From a virus, in the IMG/VR virus record IMGVR_UViG_3300022562_001883, positions 1-23,334 of that record: DNA of 23,334 nucleotides; one strand, 5' to 3'. The notes beneath the pieces were generated by a model, which ran no database searches, was not told the origin of the DNA, and saw nothing but the letters and a program-made list of their open reading frames with translations. Both the position numbers and the translations under genes were made by a program. This document shows positions 1 to 7,482 of this stretch, piece after piece. Positions within the stretch are counted from its first letter, which is position 1, and every line of letters begins with the position of its first letter.

Positions 1-2
1 GT

Positions 3-251
3 GTTTTACCCGCTCCTCAAAAAGTAAAATTACGAGGTATCCTCGCTACTTATGGTATCCAGGTTATAGATGATCTTGATGGCCACATGCAGATATACTT
101 AGAAAATGAGTTAATTGCTGAGTGGTTCAAGTGTACTTATAAGTTAAAACGAGACTTGCGTGTAATAGACCCAAGAAAGCGTATTTACGTTGAAATGGAA
201 GTTAATTGTTGGTCAGTTTTTGACGACAAAGAGGAACAAGAAACCGAATGA
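3..251 (+). CDS. C-terminal part of an unrecognised protein
   Basis: An open frame runs from the window edge to a TGA at 249-251, giving 82 residues with no start codon that can be trusted, so the gene begins upstream. The visible end reads as a compact alpha/beta domain (LRGILATYGIQVIDDLDGHM near the start) and finishes with an acidic tail (DDKEEQETE). The stop overlaps the next start as ATGA at 248-251, which suggests translational coupling with the PhoH-family gene. I do not recognise the family. The frame is supported by the overlap, by the absence of stops, and by codon use like that of the downstream genes. Confidence 0.7.
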   Translation, partial: VLPAPQKVKLRGILATYGIQVIDDLDGHMQIYLENELIAEWFKCTYKLKRDLRVIDPRKRIYVEMEVNCWSVFDDKEEQETE

Positions 252-1561
252 GAAAAACTTACGTACTTGATACTAGTACTTTAATCTATGATCCTTGCGC
301 ATATAAATACTTTCCACAGAGTGATATCATCATTCCAATTGCCGTACTTAACGAACTTGATAAAGTAAAGAAATTATCAAATGAAGCTGGCAAGAATGCT
401 AGAGTTGCTATTAGACTACTAGATGATATTAGTAATCTAGGAGATATCAGTATGGGTATTCTTCTAGATGATGATATCATGATTAGAGTTGATGCTAATT
501 GGATTGATATGACCGATTCTGCTTATCGTGGATTGGGTGATCCAACTTATGGCGACACACAAATTCTAGCTTGTACACAAGCAATTTGGCATTCGCACCC
601 AACTCATGATGTAATTTTGGTTAGCAATGATATCAACTTGCGCGTGAAGGCCAAAGCTCGTGGAATCGACTCTGAGTCCCATGAAGGAGAAAGATATCAT
701 CTAAGCGATCTTTATTCTGGTGCTCAGACAATCACGCATGAAGATGCTGGTCTTGCATTGCAACAGGATGGTAAGATTGATCCGCGTGTATTTGGATTGA
801 ACTTTAATCCTAACGAGTGTGTTCTATTTGAGGCGGACAATGGCGATGGCATCGCTATGGGCCGTAAAGTAGCTAGAGATTGCGTCAGGCTCATCCGTAA
901 AAGCTATCCATGGAATATTGCCTGTCGTAATAAAGAGCAAAGCTTTGCTGTTGATCTAATTATGGATAAAAACATAGACCTAGTTACTTTGATTGGTAAA
1001 GCAGGTACTGGAAAAAGTTTAATTGTATTAGCCTCTGCTTTAGAGTTGGTTTTGAATAGAAAAGAATATGATAAATTCATTATCTATAGACCAATTCAAC
1101 CAGTTGGAAATGATATTGGTTATCTTCCTGGTACAATGGAGGAAAAGCTAGCTCCTTGGTTCCATGCTATCATGGACAATTTTGAAATGCTATTCACTCC
1201 AAAAGGTGGTGGGGGCGATTGGAGAAGAGAGCTAGAACACTTCCAAAAGAGAGGTAAAATTGAAATGGAGGCTATTACCTATATTAGAGGTCGTAGTATT
1301 CCAAACTCTATAATTCTAGTAGATGAGTGCCAAAACCTGAGTAAAGAAGATGTAAAGACTATTCTAACTCGTGCTGGAGAAGGTACAAAAATCATTCTAA
1401 CTGGTGATATAGAGCAGATTGATAATTCGTTACTAGATGCTACCAGCAACGGATTAACTCATGTTATCGAGAAGTTTAAAGGCTCTGAGCTAGCTGGTCA
1501 CATTACCTTCACTCAGGGTGAGCGTAGCAAGTTGGCTTCCAAGGCCGCCGAAATCCTGTAA
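248..1561 (+). CDS. phoH: PIN-PhoH family ATPase
   Basis: This is a 437-residue two-domain protein. The N-terminal half (about 1-155) is a PIN-type nuclease domain with the expected acidic residues: D8 in VLDTS, E36 in NELD, D103 in YGDTQ and D128 in SNDIN. The C-terminal half (about 225-437) is a PhoH P-loop ATPase with Walker A GKAGTGKS at 250-257 and Walker B IILVDECQN at 355-363, plus a family-typical LTGDIEQID at 384-392. PIN-PhoH proteins of this layout are known in bacteria (PhoH2 type), where RNA helicase/ribonuclease activity has been described, and PhoH proteins are common in phages; the phage role is unclear. The GAGGA at 231-235 lies 12 bases from the start, a little far, so coupling to the upstream gene may matter. 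Confidence 0.95.
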   Translation: MRKTYVLDTSTLIYDPCAYKYFPQSDIIIPIAVLNELDKVKKLSNEAGKNARVAIRLLDDISNLGDISMGILLDDDIMIRVDANWIDMTDSAYRGLGDPTYGDTQILACTQAIWHSHPTHDVILVSNDINLRVKAKARGIDSESHEGERYHLSDLYSGAQTITHEDAGLALQQDGKIDPRVFGLNFNPNECVLFEADNGDGIAMGRKVARDCVRLIRKSYPWNIACRNKEQSFAVDLIMDKNIDLVTLIGKAGTGKSLIVLASALELVLNRKEYDKFIIYRPIQPVGNDIGYLPGTMEEKLAPWFHAIMDNFEMLFTPKGGGGDWRRELEHFQKRGKIEMEAITYIRGRSIPNSIILVDECQNLSKEDVKTILTRAGEGTKIILTGDIEQIDNSLLDATSNGLTHVIEKFKGSELAGHITFTQGERSKLASKAAEIL

Positions 1562-1570
1562 GGAGATTAA

Positions 1571-1945
1571 ATGTCTAAGGATAAAAGAAGAAACCCACAA
1601 CCAGTTAGTGTCCCTGTAGAAGAAGTAGTTTTGGAAGCAGATGCTCCAGAAGTTAATGCTAATGGGACGCCATTGGGCTCTGTTGTACCAGTTCCAATGC
1701 CCCCTCAGCCACGACTTTCTGATGTAGACCGTTTGGCACTTGAGCTGGCCAAACAGCGTAGACAAACTGCTCTTGCTGAAGCTAAAACTGCTTTAGCCCA
1801 GAATGAAAATGCTGAGCTTTCTTATAAGTACGTGGTCCTACAGATTTATATGAAGTATGGTTTATCAGACGCAGATGCCATCAGCGAAAATGGTGACATT
1901 GTCAAGGGTGGGGCGCTACCTCAAAACCAAGCAAAGACTCAGTAA
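1571..1945 (+). CDS. Small unknown protein with central coiled coil
   Basis: A 124-residue protein of unrecognised family. The N-terminal third is low-complexity and rich in Pro, Val and Ala (PVPMPPQPR near 42-50), probably disordered. Residues about 53-85 (LALELAKQRRQTALAEAKTA) form a charged, Ala-rich helix that should make a coiled coil. A short ordered C-terminus follows (VLQIYMKYGLSDADAIS). The start is well supported by an AAGGAG immediately upstream, overlapping the phoH stop region, with 5-6 bases of spacing. The stop overlaps the next start as TAATG at 1943-1947. The coiled coil suggests an oligomeric or scaffold-like partner, but no function can be assigned. Confidence 0.8.
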   Translation: MSKDKRRNPQPVSVPVEEVVLEADAPEVNANGTPLGSVVPVPMPPQPRLSDVDRLALELAKQRRQTALAEAKTALAQNENAELSYKYVVLQIYMKYGLSDADAISENGDIVKGGALPQNQAKTQ

Positions 1946-2226
1946 TGGATTTTGAAGAACTTATTCATCTAATCGAAATTAGAAAGTATGTTGTTAATTC
2001 CATCGCTCTTCCTACTATTGACAGGAAAACGGTGAATGAATTAAACGGCATTCTTCTACTTTTAGACAAAAAAATTATCGGGTTCTTGACAGGCCCGGAC
2101 TTCAAGGATTACATTGGCTACCAGGACGTGCAGCAGGCCAAAGAAGCTGCCGCTCGTATTACCAATATATACTCAGGTATTGAAAATAAGAATAGTGGCC
2201 TTCATAAAAACATTAGACAGAAATAA
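1945..2226 (+). CDS. Small unknown helical protein
   Basis: A 93-residue protein, mostly alpha-helical by composition, with no recognised domain. It starts inside the stop codon of the preceding gene (TAATG), so it is probably translated by re-initiation. The N-terminus is hydrophobic and helical (MDFEELIHLIEIRKYVV), the middle holds a Leu-rich stretch (LNGILLLLDKKIIGFL), and the C-terminus is basic and polar. It has no signal peptide or clear membrane segment. Its size and coupling suggest it works with the coiled-coil protein encoded just upstream; that is inference from position only. Confidence 0.75.
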   Translation: MDFEELIHLIEIRKYVVNSIALPTIDRKTVNELNGILLLLDKKIIGFLTGPDFKDYIGYQDVQQAKEAAARITNIYSGIENKNSGLHKNIRQK

Positions 2227-2236
2227 CAGGTAAGAC

Positions 2237-3040
2237 ATGAGAATGAACGCTCCAAAAGAGCTGTTCAGTGATAACAGCTTTGTCCGCTTGAAGGATAAGA
2301 ACTGGTTAGAGAAACAAAGGGTCGCTGGCAGAATTGCTGCCGAGACCCTTTTGCTTTTGGAAAGCTTTATGAAAGGTAAAACTTTTCATTCCATGGCAGT
2401 TCTTAACGAGGTGGCAGAGAATTACATTATCAAGAACGGCGGAACTCCAACTTTCAAGGGATACAAAGGCTTTCCTGCTGGCGTATGCGTTTCCATTAAC
2501 AAAGAATTAGTTCATGGTATCCCCAAAGATACCGTACTAGATGACGGCGATATTGTTAGCTTTGATTTAGGCGTAACGTATCAAGGAGCTATTGCCGATA
2601 CTGCAATAACCTGTATTTTCGGGACGCCCAAATCTGAAAAGCATGTGAAGTTGGTTAAATCTACTGAAGAAGCTCTGATGAAAGGTATTGAAGCAATTAA
2701 GGTAGGTAGAAGGTTAGGCACCATCGGGCAAGCTATTTCTCAACATGCGAAGATAACTGGATTTAACGTGATCAATAATTATGGTGGTCATGGAATAGAT
2801 TGGGACACTCCACACGCTGCCCCTTTCGTGGAAAATAAATCAGATAGCGGGCGTGGAATTCGAATTCAACCAGGATTAGCCATTGCTATAGAGCCGATGT
2901 TTGTAATGGGCTCCGTGACCACAACTACGCTTGCTGATGGTTGGACCGTGGTAACTCCCGATCTAGGAGCGCATTTTGAACACTCAGTATATGTTCATGA
3001 AGATCATGTAGAGATTATTACTGATAGGAGCAAACTATGA
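2237..3040 (+). CDS. map: Type I methionine aminopeptidase
   Basis: This 267-residue protein matches full-length type I methionine aminopeptidase, which removes the initiator methionine from new proteins. All five metal ligands of the pita-bread fold are present: D110 (SFDLG), D121 (IADTA), H185 (GGHGI), E219 (IAIEPMF) and E248 (FEHSV). The substrate-binding histidine H93 (ELVHGIP) is also there. The length equals that of bacterial enzymes (about 250-270), and it lacks the N-terminal zinc finger of eukaryotic type I forms, so the enzyme should be active. The start at 2237 is preceded by AGGTAA; a second ATG two codons on is also possible. The stop overlaps the next start as ATGA. A methionine aminopeptidase is an uncommon phage gene. 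Confidence 0.95.
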   Translation: MRMNAPKELFSDNSFVRLKDKNWLEKQRVAGRIAAETLLLLESFMKGKTFHSMAVLNEVAENYIIKNGGTPTFKGYKGFPAGVCVSINKELVHGIPKDTVLDDGDIVSFDLGVTYQGAIADTAITCIFGTPKSEKHVKLVKSTEEALMKGIEAIKVGRRLGTIGQAISQHAKITGFNVINNYGGHGIDWDTPHAAPFVENKSDSGRGIRIQPGLAIAIEPMFVMGSVTTTTLADGWTVVTPDLGAHFEHSVYVHEDHVEIITDRSKL

Positions 3041-3246
3041 TAGAACCAGATAGTATAGATGGCCATATCATGTTAATTGCTAATGCTTTATGCTCTGGGA
3101 TGAAAGAAGAAGACATTATTGCTGCGTATGAAAAAAATGGTTTCCCTGGAGATGAAATTTCTCTTATATTAGCTGCCGGCAAATTGATTTGTCAAGATAG
3201 AAAAGATGCTTCACCATTGAAACCTATTTTTAGGAGAGTGACATGA
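3037..3246 (+). CDS. Small unknown protein
   Basis: A 69-residue protein of unknown family, starting within the end of the methionine aminopeptidase gene (ATGA overlap) behind a good AGGAG. It looks like a small helical bundle: ANALCSGMKEEDIIAAYEKN is a helix-turn-helix-like stretch and a second helix follows (DEISLILAAGKLI). The pattern resembles small phage proteins predicted from helix content alone, so no function is offered. Its stop in turn overlaps the next start as ATGA at 3243-3246, making three consecutive coupled genes. Confidence 0.75.
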   Translation: MIEPDSIDGHIMLIANALCSGMKEEDIIAAYEKNGFPGDEISLILAAGKLICQDRKDASPLKPIFRRVT

Positions 3247-3413
3247 AAATCACGTTCGATGATAAAAGCTATATTGAATGCACCAAATCTGCAAATCCTG
3301 GCAAAGTAATAATTACCATTTCAGCTAAAGATCATACTGATCCTCTCAAGAAAATTACTAATGCAGTAGAAATTACTGTTGAAGAGTTCAAGAAATTAAT
3401 ATCTGATATTTGA
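3243..3413 (+). CDS. Very small unknown protein (56 aa)
   Basis: A 56-residue frame runs from ATG 3243 to TGA 3411-3413. It starts MKITFDDKSYIECTKS and ends in a helical segment (VEEFKKLISDI). It is preceded by a strong AGGAG about 8 bases before the start, overlaps the previous stop by four bases, and fills what would otherwise be a 174-base hole in a tightly packed run. The composition (alternating beta strands such as KVIITISAK, then a helix) is protein-like. The gene is short, so confidence is moderate; the SD and the overlap are the best evidence. Function unknown. Confidence 0.7.
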   Translation: MKITFDDKSYIECTKSANPGKVIITISAKDHTDPLKKITNAVEITVEEFKKLISDI

Positions 3414-3420
3414 GGTCTCA

Positions 3421-3969
3421 ATGAGAGTTTATTTTGTAGGTGCCCACAGCACGGGTAAAACCACGTGCGCAAGATACGTGTCTGAAAAATTCGGTTTACC
3501 AATGATTACAGAAATGGCTAGAGCGGTCCTATCTGAAAAGGAATTGCATCTAGATAGTTTACGCTATAATATGGATTTGGTAGATGATTACCAAGAATCT
3601 ATATTCTTTAGACAAATATCAGAAGAACAAAAATACAAAGATTTTGTCTCTGATAGAAGTTTTGATTGTTTAGCGTATGCGGCCCAGCACAGTCGCATTT
3701 TGCCAAGTTTGTTGTTGAGCGAGCAGGTAGGCCCCTACATTGCCAAATTAAAGGCTCCAGATTCATTTGTATTCTTTGTTCGACCCTCCACGGCTACCCT
3801 GAAGGCTGACGGCGTGCGAGAAAGTTTAACATGGGATGGCGTGGTCGCAATCGATGCTATGATTAAATTCATGCTGGTTCAGTGGGAATTGCCGCATTTT
3901 CAAATTAATATGGATAATATGCAGGAAAGAGTCCAACTAATCAATTCTGTTTTAGCTTTGCATAGGTAA
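3421..3969 (+). CDS. NadR-like P-loop kinase (AAA_28 type)
   Basis: A 182-residue P-loop protein of the AAA_28/NadR-kinase type. Walker A is GAHSTGKTT at 7-15. E31 (TEMAR) follows the first helix as in this group, and DRS at 78-80 (FVSDRSFDCLAY) matches the substrate-binding DR region. A lid with DGVRES at 130-135 matches the arginine-bearing lid of these kinases. Relatives include the ribosylnicotinamide kinase domain of NadR and related nucleotide kinases; here there is no adenylyltransferase or DNA-binding domain, only the kinase. A substrate such as nicotinamide riboside or a nucleoside is likely but cannot be picked from sequence. The SD is TGAGGT, four bases before the ATG and formed from the previous stop. 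Confidence 0.75.
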   Translation: MRVYFVGAHSTGKTTCARYVSEKFGLPMITEMARAVLSEKELHLDSLRYNMDLVDDYQESIFFRQISEEQKYKDFVSDRSFDCLAYAAQHSRILPSLLLSEQVGPYIAKLKAPDSFVFFVRPSTATLKADGVRESLTWDGVVAIDAMIKFMLVQWELPHFQINMDNMQERVQLINSVLALHR

Positions 3970-3971
3970 GA

Positions 3972-3977
3972 TATACT
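3972..3977 (+). promoter_or_regulatory. Possible -10 element before the fibre gene
   Basis: TATACT lies in one of the few non-coding gaps of the plus-strand block, about 45 bases before the fibre gene start. It matches a sigma70 -10 box well, but I see no convincing -35 at 16-18 bases upstream, where the kinase gene ends. If used, transcription would start near 3984 and the leader would contain the hairpin at 3990-4017. Weak evidence. Confidence 0.25.
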
Positions 3978-3989
3978 AAAAATTTGGTA

Positions 3990-4017
3990 TTCTCTTGAAT
4001 AATTACGTTCAAGAGGA
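3990..4017 (+). promoter_or_regulatory. Hairpin hiding the fibre-gene SD
   Basis: CTCTTGAA at 3992-3999 is perfectly repeated in inverted form as TTCAAGAG at 4008-4015, with an 8-base loop. One G-T and one A-T pair extend the stem to ten pairs (3990-3999 with 4008-4017). The Shine-Dalgarno AGAGGA at 4012-4017 lies entirely in the 3' arm, three bases before the ATG at 4021. Folding would block ribosome binding. No T run follows, so it is not an intrinsic terminator. Confidence 0.5.
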
Positions 4018-4020
4018 CAC

Positions 4021-5721
4021 ATGAGTGGAATATTAACACCAGGATATTTGAGATGGGACGGCACTAAATACGTTCTGGACCAAGATGTTGAAATCGTTGG
4101 TCCTGCGGGTTCTGCTGGCCCAACTGGTCCAGTGGGTCCTGCCGGCCCACCAGGCCCTTATGGAACAGCCAGTGGAGACATATCTGGAAATTATCCTGGC
4201 CCTATTGATGTTATTGGTCTCACTGGTGTTTTGGGCGTAGTTAATTGGGATCCAAGTTCACCAAACCCAACTATTACCCAGCCGGCAACTGGAGCTACCA
4301 CCGGCCAGACCCTAACATACAAAGCTCAAGACGCTACCGCTAACGGTGGTAACGTAGTATTACAATCAGGTACAGGTACGAGTGCTGGCCTCATTCAATT
4401 CATAACCGGCAATAATGTAGCCGCTTATTTTGATTCCAATAGAACATTTAGAATTGGTCCTAATGCCACAGCCACACTGACTGGCCCCTACGGTATCAAT
4501 CCAATTTCTGGCACTGACTACATCTACGGTAACAGTGCATCTGGAAGTATGATTCAATACATGCTATCTGGTGCAACCAATCAAAGATCGGCAGTATCCG
4601 TTTATAATTATGGTGTTTCTGGAACGGGAATAAGCGGAGTCAGTCTTGTAGCAGCCGGTTCAACTTATGGTGTTGGATCTTATGCTCAGCAAGGTGTTAT
4701 AGAACAAACCGGGCCATCAACTTCTGCTTTAGTCTTTTCTAAAATTCTCGGAGATGGAAGTAGCCGTACAGTAACTGGCCGTATTTTTCAATCAGGTGCG
4801 TGGAGTATTGGAGATTTAGGTACTAGCTCTAATTCTTATGCTCAAGCAGGTCTTAGCGGGCCTCTGCTTACTTTTGGTAGTGTAGGTGGTTCATTGACTA
4901 CAACAGGTGGTCAGGCTACTATTTTCAAAACTTGGGGTGGTGGAGCTGACAACGGCACTTTGTATCTTCAAGCAAATACATCTGTTAATCTTATGTCGGC
5001 TACAACTACGGTCGCCGGTACAACTACCACTAAGTTTATTACTTTCCAAGGTAGAAGAGTAAAAGTAACTTCAGTTACTTCTGCAACAGCTAGCCCATTT
5101 ACAATAACAGCTAGTGATGAAATAATTTCTGTCAACCGCGCAGGGTTACCAACACCTGATCCGGCGATCACTATTAATTTGCCAGCTTCTCCAACTGCTG
5201 GAGACACTTACACGATTAAGGATGCTAATGGTACGGCGGGCATAGCAAATATTACTGTGTCTGGCAATGGAAAGAATATTGATGGCGGCTATGCAAGTAT
5301 TGTGTTGATGACGAATTACACGCAAGCTACGTTTGTATATAATGGTACTATTTGGATCTCTTCATTAACTAATAACATTTCTCCAAATTCTGGTTATACG
5401 TCTGTTGTCAACGTTCCTAGTGGTACAGGAGCCAATGTTGTTGGATTGGATGAATTACTATTATGTGACCCAACTAGTGCCGTTTGTACAGTTACAGCTC
5501 CATCAACGCCATTACCTAATTTAAGATTTACTGTCAAAGATGCTACATTCAAAGCCAATGTTAATGCTATAAGTGTAGACGGAAATGGTGCTACTTTAGA
5601 AAATCCAACCAGTTTAGGAACTTATGGTTCACCAATCAGCATTACCACTGCTGGATTATCAGCCACTTGGGCATATGATCCTACTAGACTCAGATATACT
5701 TTAGTTTCTAAGGTAGTATAA
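4021..5721 (+). CDS. Collagen-like phage fibre protein
   Basis: A 566-residue beta-rich protein with the build of a trimeric tail or head fibre. Residues 27-48 hold seven Gly-X-Y triplets (GPAGSAGPTGPVGPAGPPGP), a collagen-like helix. Next comes a long Gly/Ser/Thr-rich shaft with phage-typical stretches (LIQFITGNNVAAYFDSN at about 124-140). Two tandem beta domains end the protein, about 340-447 and 460-566. Both repeat the plan xTxKDA...NxxSVxGNG...ITxxxxxATxxYxxxxxxY, as in YTIKDANG and FTVKDATF. Such C-terminal domains are known from many phage fibre-like proteins. The protein probably contacts the host surface or decorates the virion. The SD AGAGGA is buried in an upstream hairpin. Its composition resembles the minus-strand structural block, yet it shares no obvious core with it. 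Confidence 0.8.
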   Translation: MSGILTPGYLRWDGTKYVLDQDVEIVGPAGSAGPTGPVGPAGPPGPYGTASGDISGNYPGPIDVIGLTGVLGVVNWDPSSPNPTITQPATGATTGQTLTYKAQDATANGGNVVLQSGTGTSAGLIQFITGNNVAAYFDSNRTFRIGPNATATLTGPYGINPISGTDYIYGNSASGSMIQYMLSGATNQRSAVSVYNYGVSGTGISGVSLVAAGSTYGVGSYAQQGVIEQTGPSTSALVFSKILGDGSSRTVTGRIFQSGAWSIGDLGTSSNSYAQAGLSGPLLTFGSVGGSLTTTGGQATIFKTWGGGADNGTLYLQANTSVNLMSATTTVAGTTTTKFITFQGRRVKVTSVTSATASPFTITASDEIISVNRAGLPTPDPAITINLPASPTAGDTYTIKDANGTAGIANITVSGNGKNIDGGYASIVLMTNYTQATFVYNGTIWISSLTNNISPNSGYTSVVNVPSGTGANVVGLDELLLCDPTSAVCTVTAPSTPLPNLRFTVKDATFKANVNAISVDGNGATLENPTSLGTYGSPISITTAGLSATWAYDPTRLRYTLVSKVV

Positions 5722-5730
5722 GGGAATAAC

Positions 5731-6234
5731 ATGAAATCTACAGACAAATTATTCAAATTAGCTTCTCGTTTAGAAAGAAAGCTTTCATTTAGAAAAATGG
5801 CAGAAGAATTAGGAGATACTGCTATGGTAAATGTTAGGCCACTTCTGAATAAAATGTTAGTAGGACGAGAAGGCGCAGGTAATGCTCCTGATCCACCACC
5901 GCCAGACACTCTTAAGGCAAAAATAATTGCTATCCTAGGTCAAGGTGCGGCTGGAAAGGGTACTATCGAAGTTGGTGGCAGCTTTTTCTTTTCCGCCAGA
6001 AAATCTGGAAATAACTGGGTAGTAACGGAGGGCCATGTAAATGCCTCAGGATCTTTACTACAGGACAAAAAAGTTGGTCCTGCTTTGAAAGCTACCATAG
6101 ATTTATTCAATAAAATTGCAAAAACAAAAATACAGCAGGAACTAAACCGAGTTCGAGACAACCTTGGTGATGCAGACACTATTACTAACATGCAAACTTT
6201 TGTTGACGGTTTTAATTTTACACTTGGTGACTAA
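5731..6234 (+). CDS. Unknown small protein, possibly virion-associated
   Basis: A 167-residue protein with no recognised family. The N-terminus is an amphipathic basic helix (KLFKLASRLERKLSFRKMAE at about 7-26), a type of segment I associate with virion-targeted or internal-head proteins of large phages. A Pro-rich linker (DPPPPD at 54-59) separates it from a domain of about 100 residues with beta strands (GGSFFFSARKSGNNWVVTEG) and a helical end. It sits 9 bases behind the fibre gene with an AAGGGA SD, so the two are probably co-expressed. A role as a fibre partner or minor virion protein is inference; nothing shows an enzymatic activity. Confidence 0.75.
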   Translation: MKSTDKLFKLASRLERKLSFRKMAEELGDTAMVNVRPLLNKMLVGREGAGNAPDPPPPDTLKAKIIAILGQGAAGKGTIEVGGSFFFSARKSGNNWVVTEGHVNASGSLLQDKKVGPALKATIDLFNKIAKTKIQQELNRVRDNLGDADTITNMQTFVDGFNFTLGD

Positions 6235-6262
6235 TTAGAATTGCTTGATATAATTAGAGGGC

Positions 6263-7474
6263 ATGAAAGAATTTGATGTCGGTATAATTGGGGCTGGTGT
6301 TGCGGGCGCTTTTGCTACTTTAAAGTTAGCTAAAGACCACAAAAACGTTAAAACTATCTTATTCGATTTAGGTCGTCCGCCAATGAAGCGTAGACGCCAA
6401 TTGGAAGGATGGTTAGGTTGTTTGCCAAATAGTGATGGTAAACTGTATCAAACTGACATATCCAAAGTGGCAGAGCTTACTGGATTACGTAGAGCAAAAT
6501 CAGCTCATACTTGGTTCAAACACGTAATAGAACATGTTGATAATTATAAAATCATCAAAGATCGTTCTCCTGCGGCTTCCATGGAAAAGAAAATTAAGAA
6601 ACTAGGATACGACCTAAGACTTAATGATTATGTTCAAGTGTATCCAAAAGAAATCCATATGTTATCTAAACATATGGCAGAAATTATTGAACAGAATAAA
6701 AATATTACCTTCAATTTTGACAATGAAGTTCTACGAGTAACTAAACAAAAGAATGTCTTTGTTATTTCAACAGAGGAACAAGAGTTTCGATGTAAGAAGA
6801 TTATAATTGCTGTTGGTAGAAGTGGTTGGCGCTGGGCTAAGGAGCTTTATGCCAACTTCGGTATTATCGATAATAATGATACTGCTAGATTTGGCATTCG
6901 TATCGAAACTAATTCTAGTGTAATGAAAGACTTCAATAAGTCTAATTGTACTTTAATAAAGGCGGATGATCTAGAAATTGGACCGCTTTCATGGTATGGC
7001 ACCGTTATACCAGAAGATCATTTAGATTTAGCTATTTCAGCATTTCGTTCTAATGAAAATAGATGGAAATCTGATAAGGTATCTTTTAACTTAATAGGAA
7101 ATAGACCATTTCCCGATGCAGGCTTTGAACAAACAGATAGAATAGGAAAGTTAACTTTTGTTTTAGCAAATGATAGAATAGTTAAAGAGCGTGTATCTAC
7201 TATTCTATCCGGTAAGAGTAGGATATCTATCATTCCAGAATATGATTGGCTCAAGCCAGTTATTACCGAATTGTCTACACTTATACCTGAGATTTCCAGT
7301 AAAGCATATTTCCACGTACCCACCATTATTCCGTCAGCCCCGAAAATAAATATCGGTGATAATCTAGAGACTGAAGTTGATGGTATGTTCGTGGCTGGTG
7401 AGAGTGCCGGTATTCATGGTATATTAGCTGCTGGAATCATGGGCATTGCCGCTGCTGATGCCGTATGTAAGTGA
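6263..7474 (+). CDS. FAD-dependent oxidoreductase, COG2509-like
   Basis: This 403-residue protein has an N-terminal Rossmann nucleotide-binding motif, GIIGAGVAGAF at 7-17, and a late family-like motif, VDGMFVAGESAGIHGILAAG, followed by GIMGIAAADAV. The second motif closes the FAD site in uncharacterised FAD-dependent dehydrogenases of COG2509 and in some related flavoproteins. The middle (about 170-330) is the variable substrate part, with IIIAVGRSGW as the usual strand-turn after the FAD domain. The exact substrate is not readable. MnmG (tRNA-modifying) proteins share the closing motif style, but this protein is much shorter (403 versus about 630) and lacks the MnmG layout. The start has an unusually close SD (AGAGG, 2 bases before ATG), but later starts would remove the GxGxxG, so I keep it. 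Confidence 0.8.
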   Translation: MKEFDVGIIGAGVAGAFATLKLAKDHKNVKTILFDLGRPPMKRRRQLEGWLGCLPNSDGKLYQTDISKVAELTGLRRAKSAHTWFKHVIEHVDNYKIIKDRSPAASMEKKIKKLGYDLRLNDYVQVYPKEIHMLSKHMAEIIEQNKNITFNFDNEVLRVTKQKNVFVISTEEQEFRCKKIIIAVGRSGWRWAKELYANFGIIDNNDTARFGIRIETNSSVMKDFNKSNCTLIKADDLEIGPLSWYGTVIPEDHLDLAISAFRSNENRWKSDKVSFNLIGNRPFPDAGFEQTDRIGKLTFVLANDRIVKERVSTILSGKSRISIIPEYDWLKPVITELSTLIPEISSKAYFHVPTIIPSAPKINIGDNLETEVDGMFVAGESAGIHGILAAGIMGIAAADAVCK

Positions 7475-7482
7475 GATAAATC

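Noticed and set aside
6249-6254. TATAAT as a promoter for the FAD gene.
   Set aside because: It lies 9 bases from the start codon, no matching -35 is visible, and AT-rich leader sequence gives such matches by chance.
6231-6257. Inverted repeat CTAATTA/TAATTAG before the FAD gene.
   Set aside because: It is only 7 base pairs, all A/T apart from the ends, so it is weak. I report no regulatory role.
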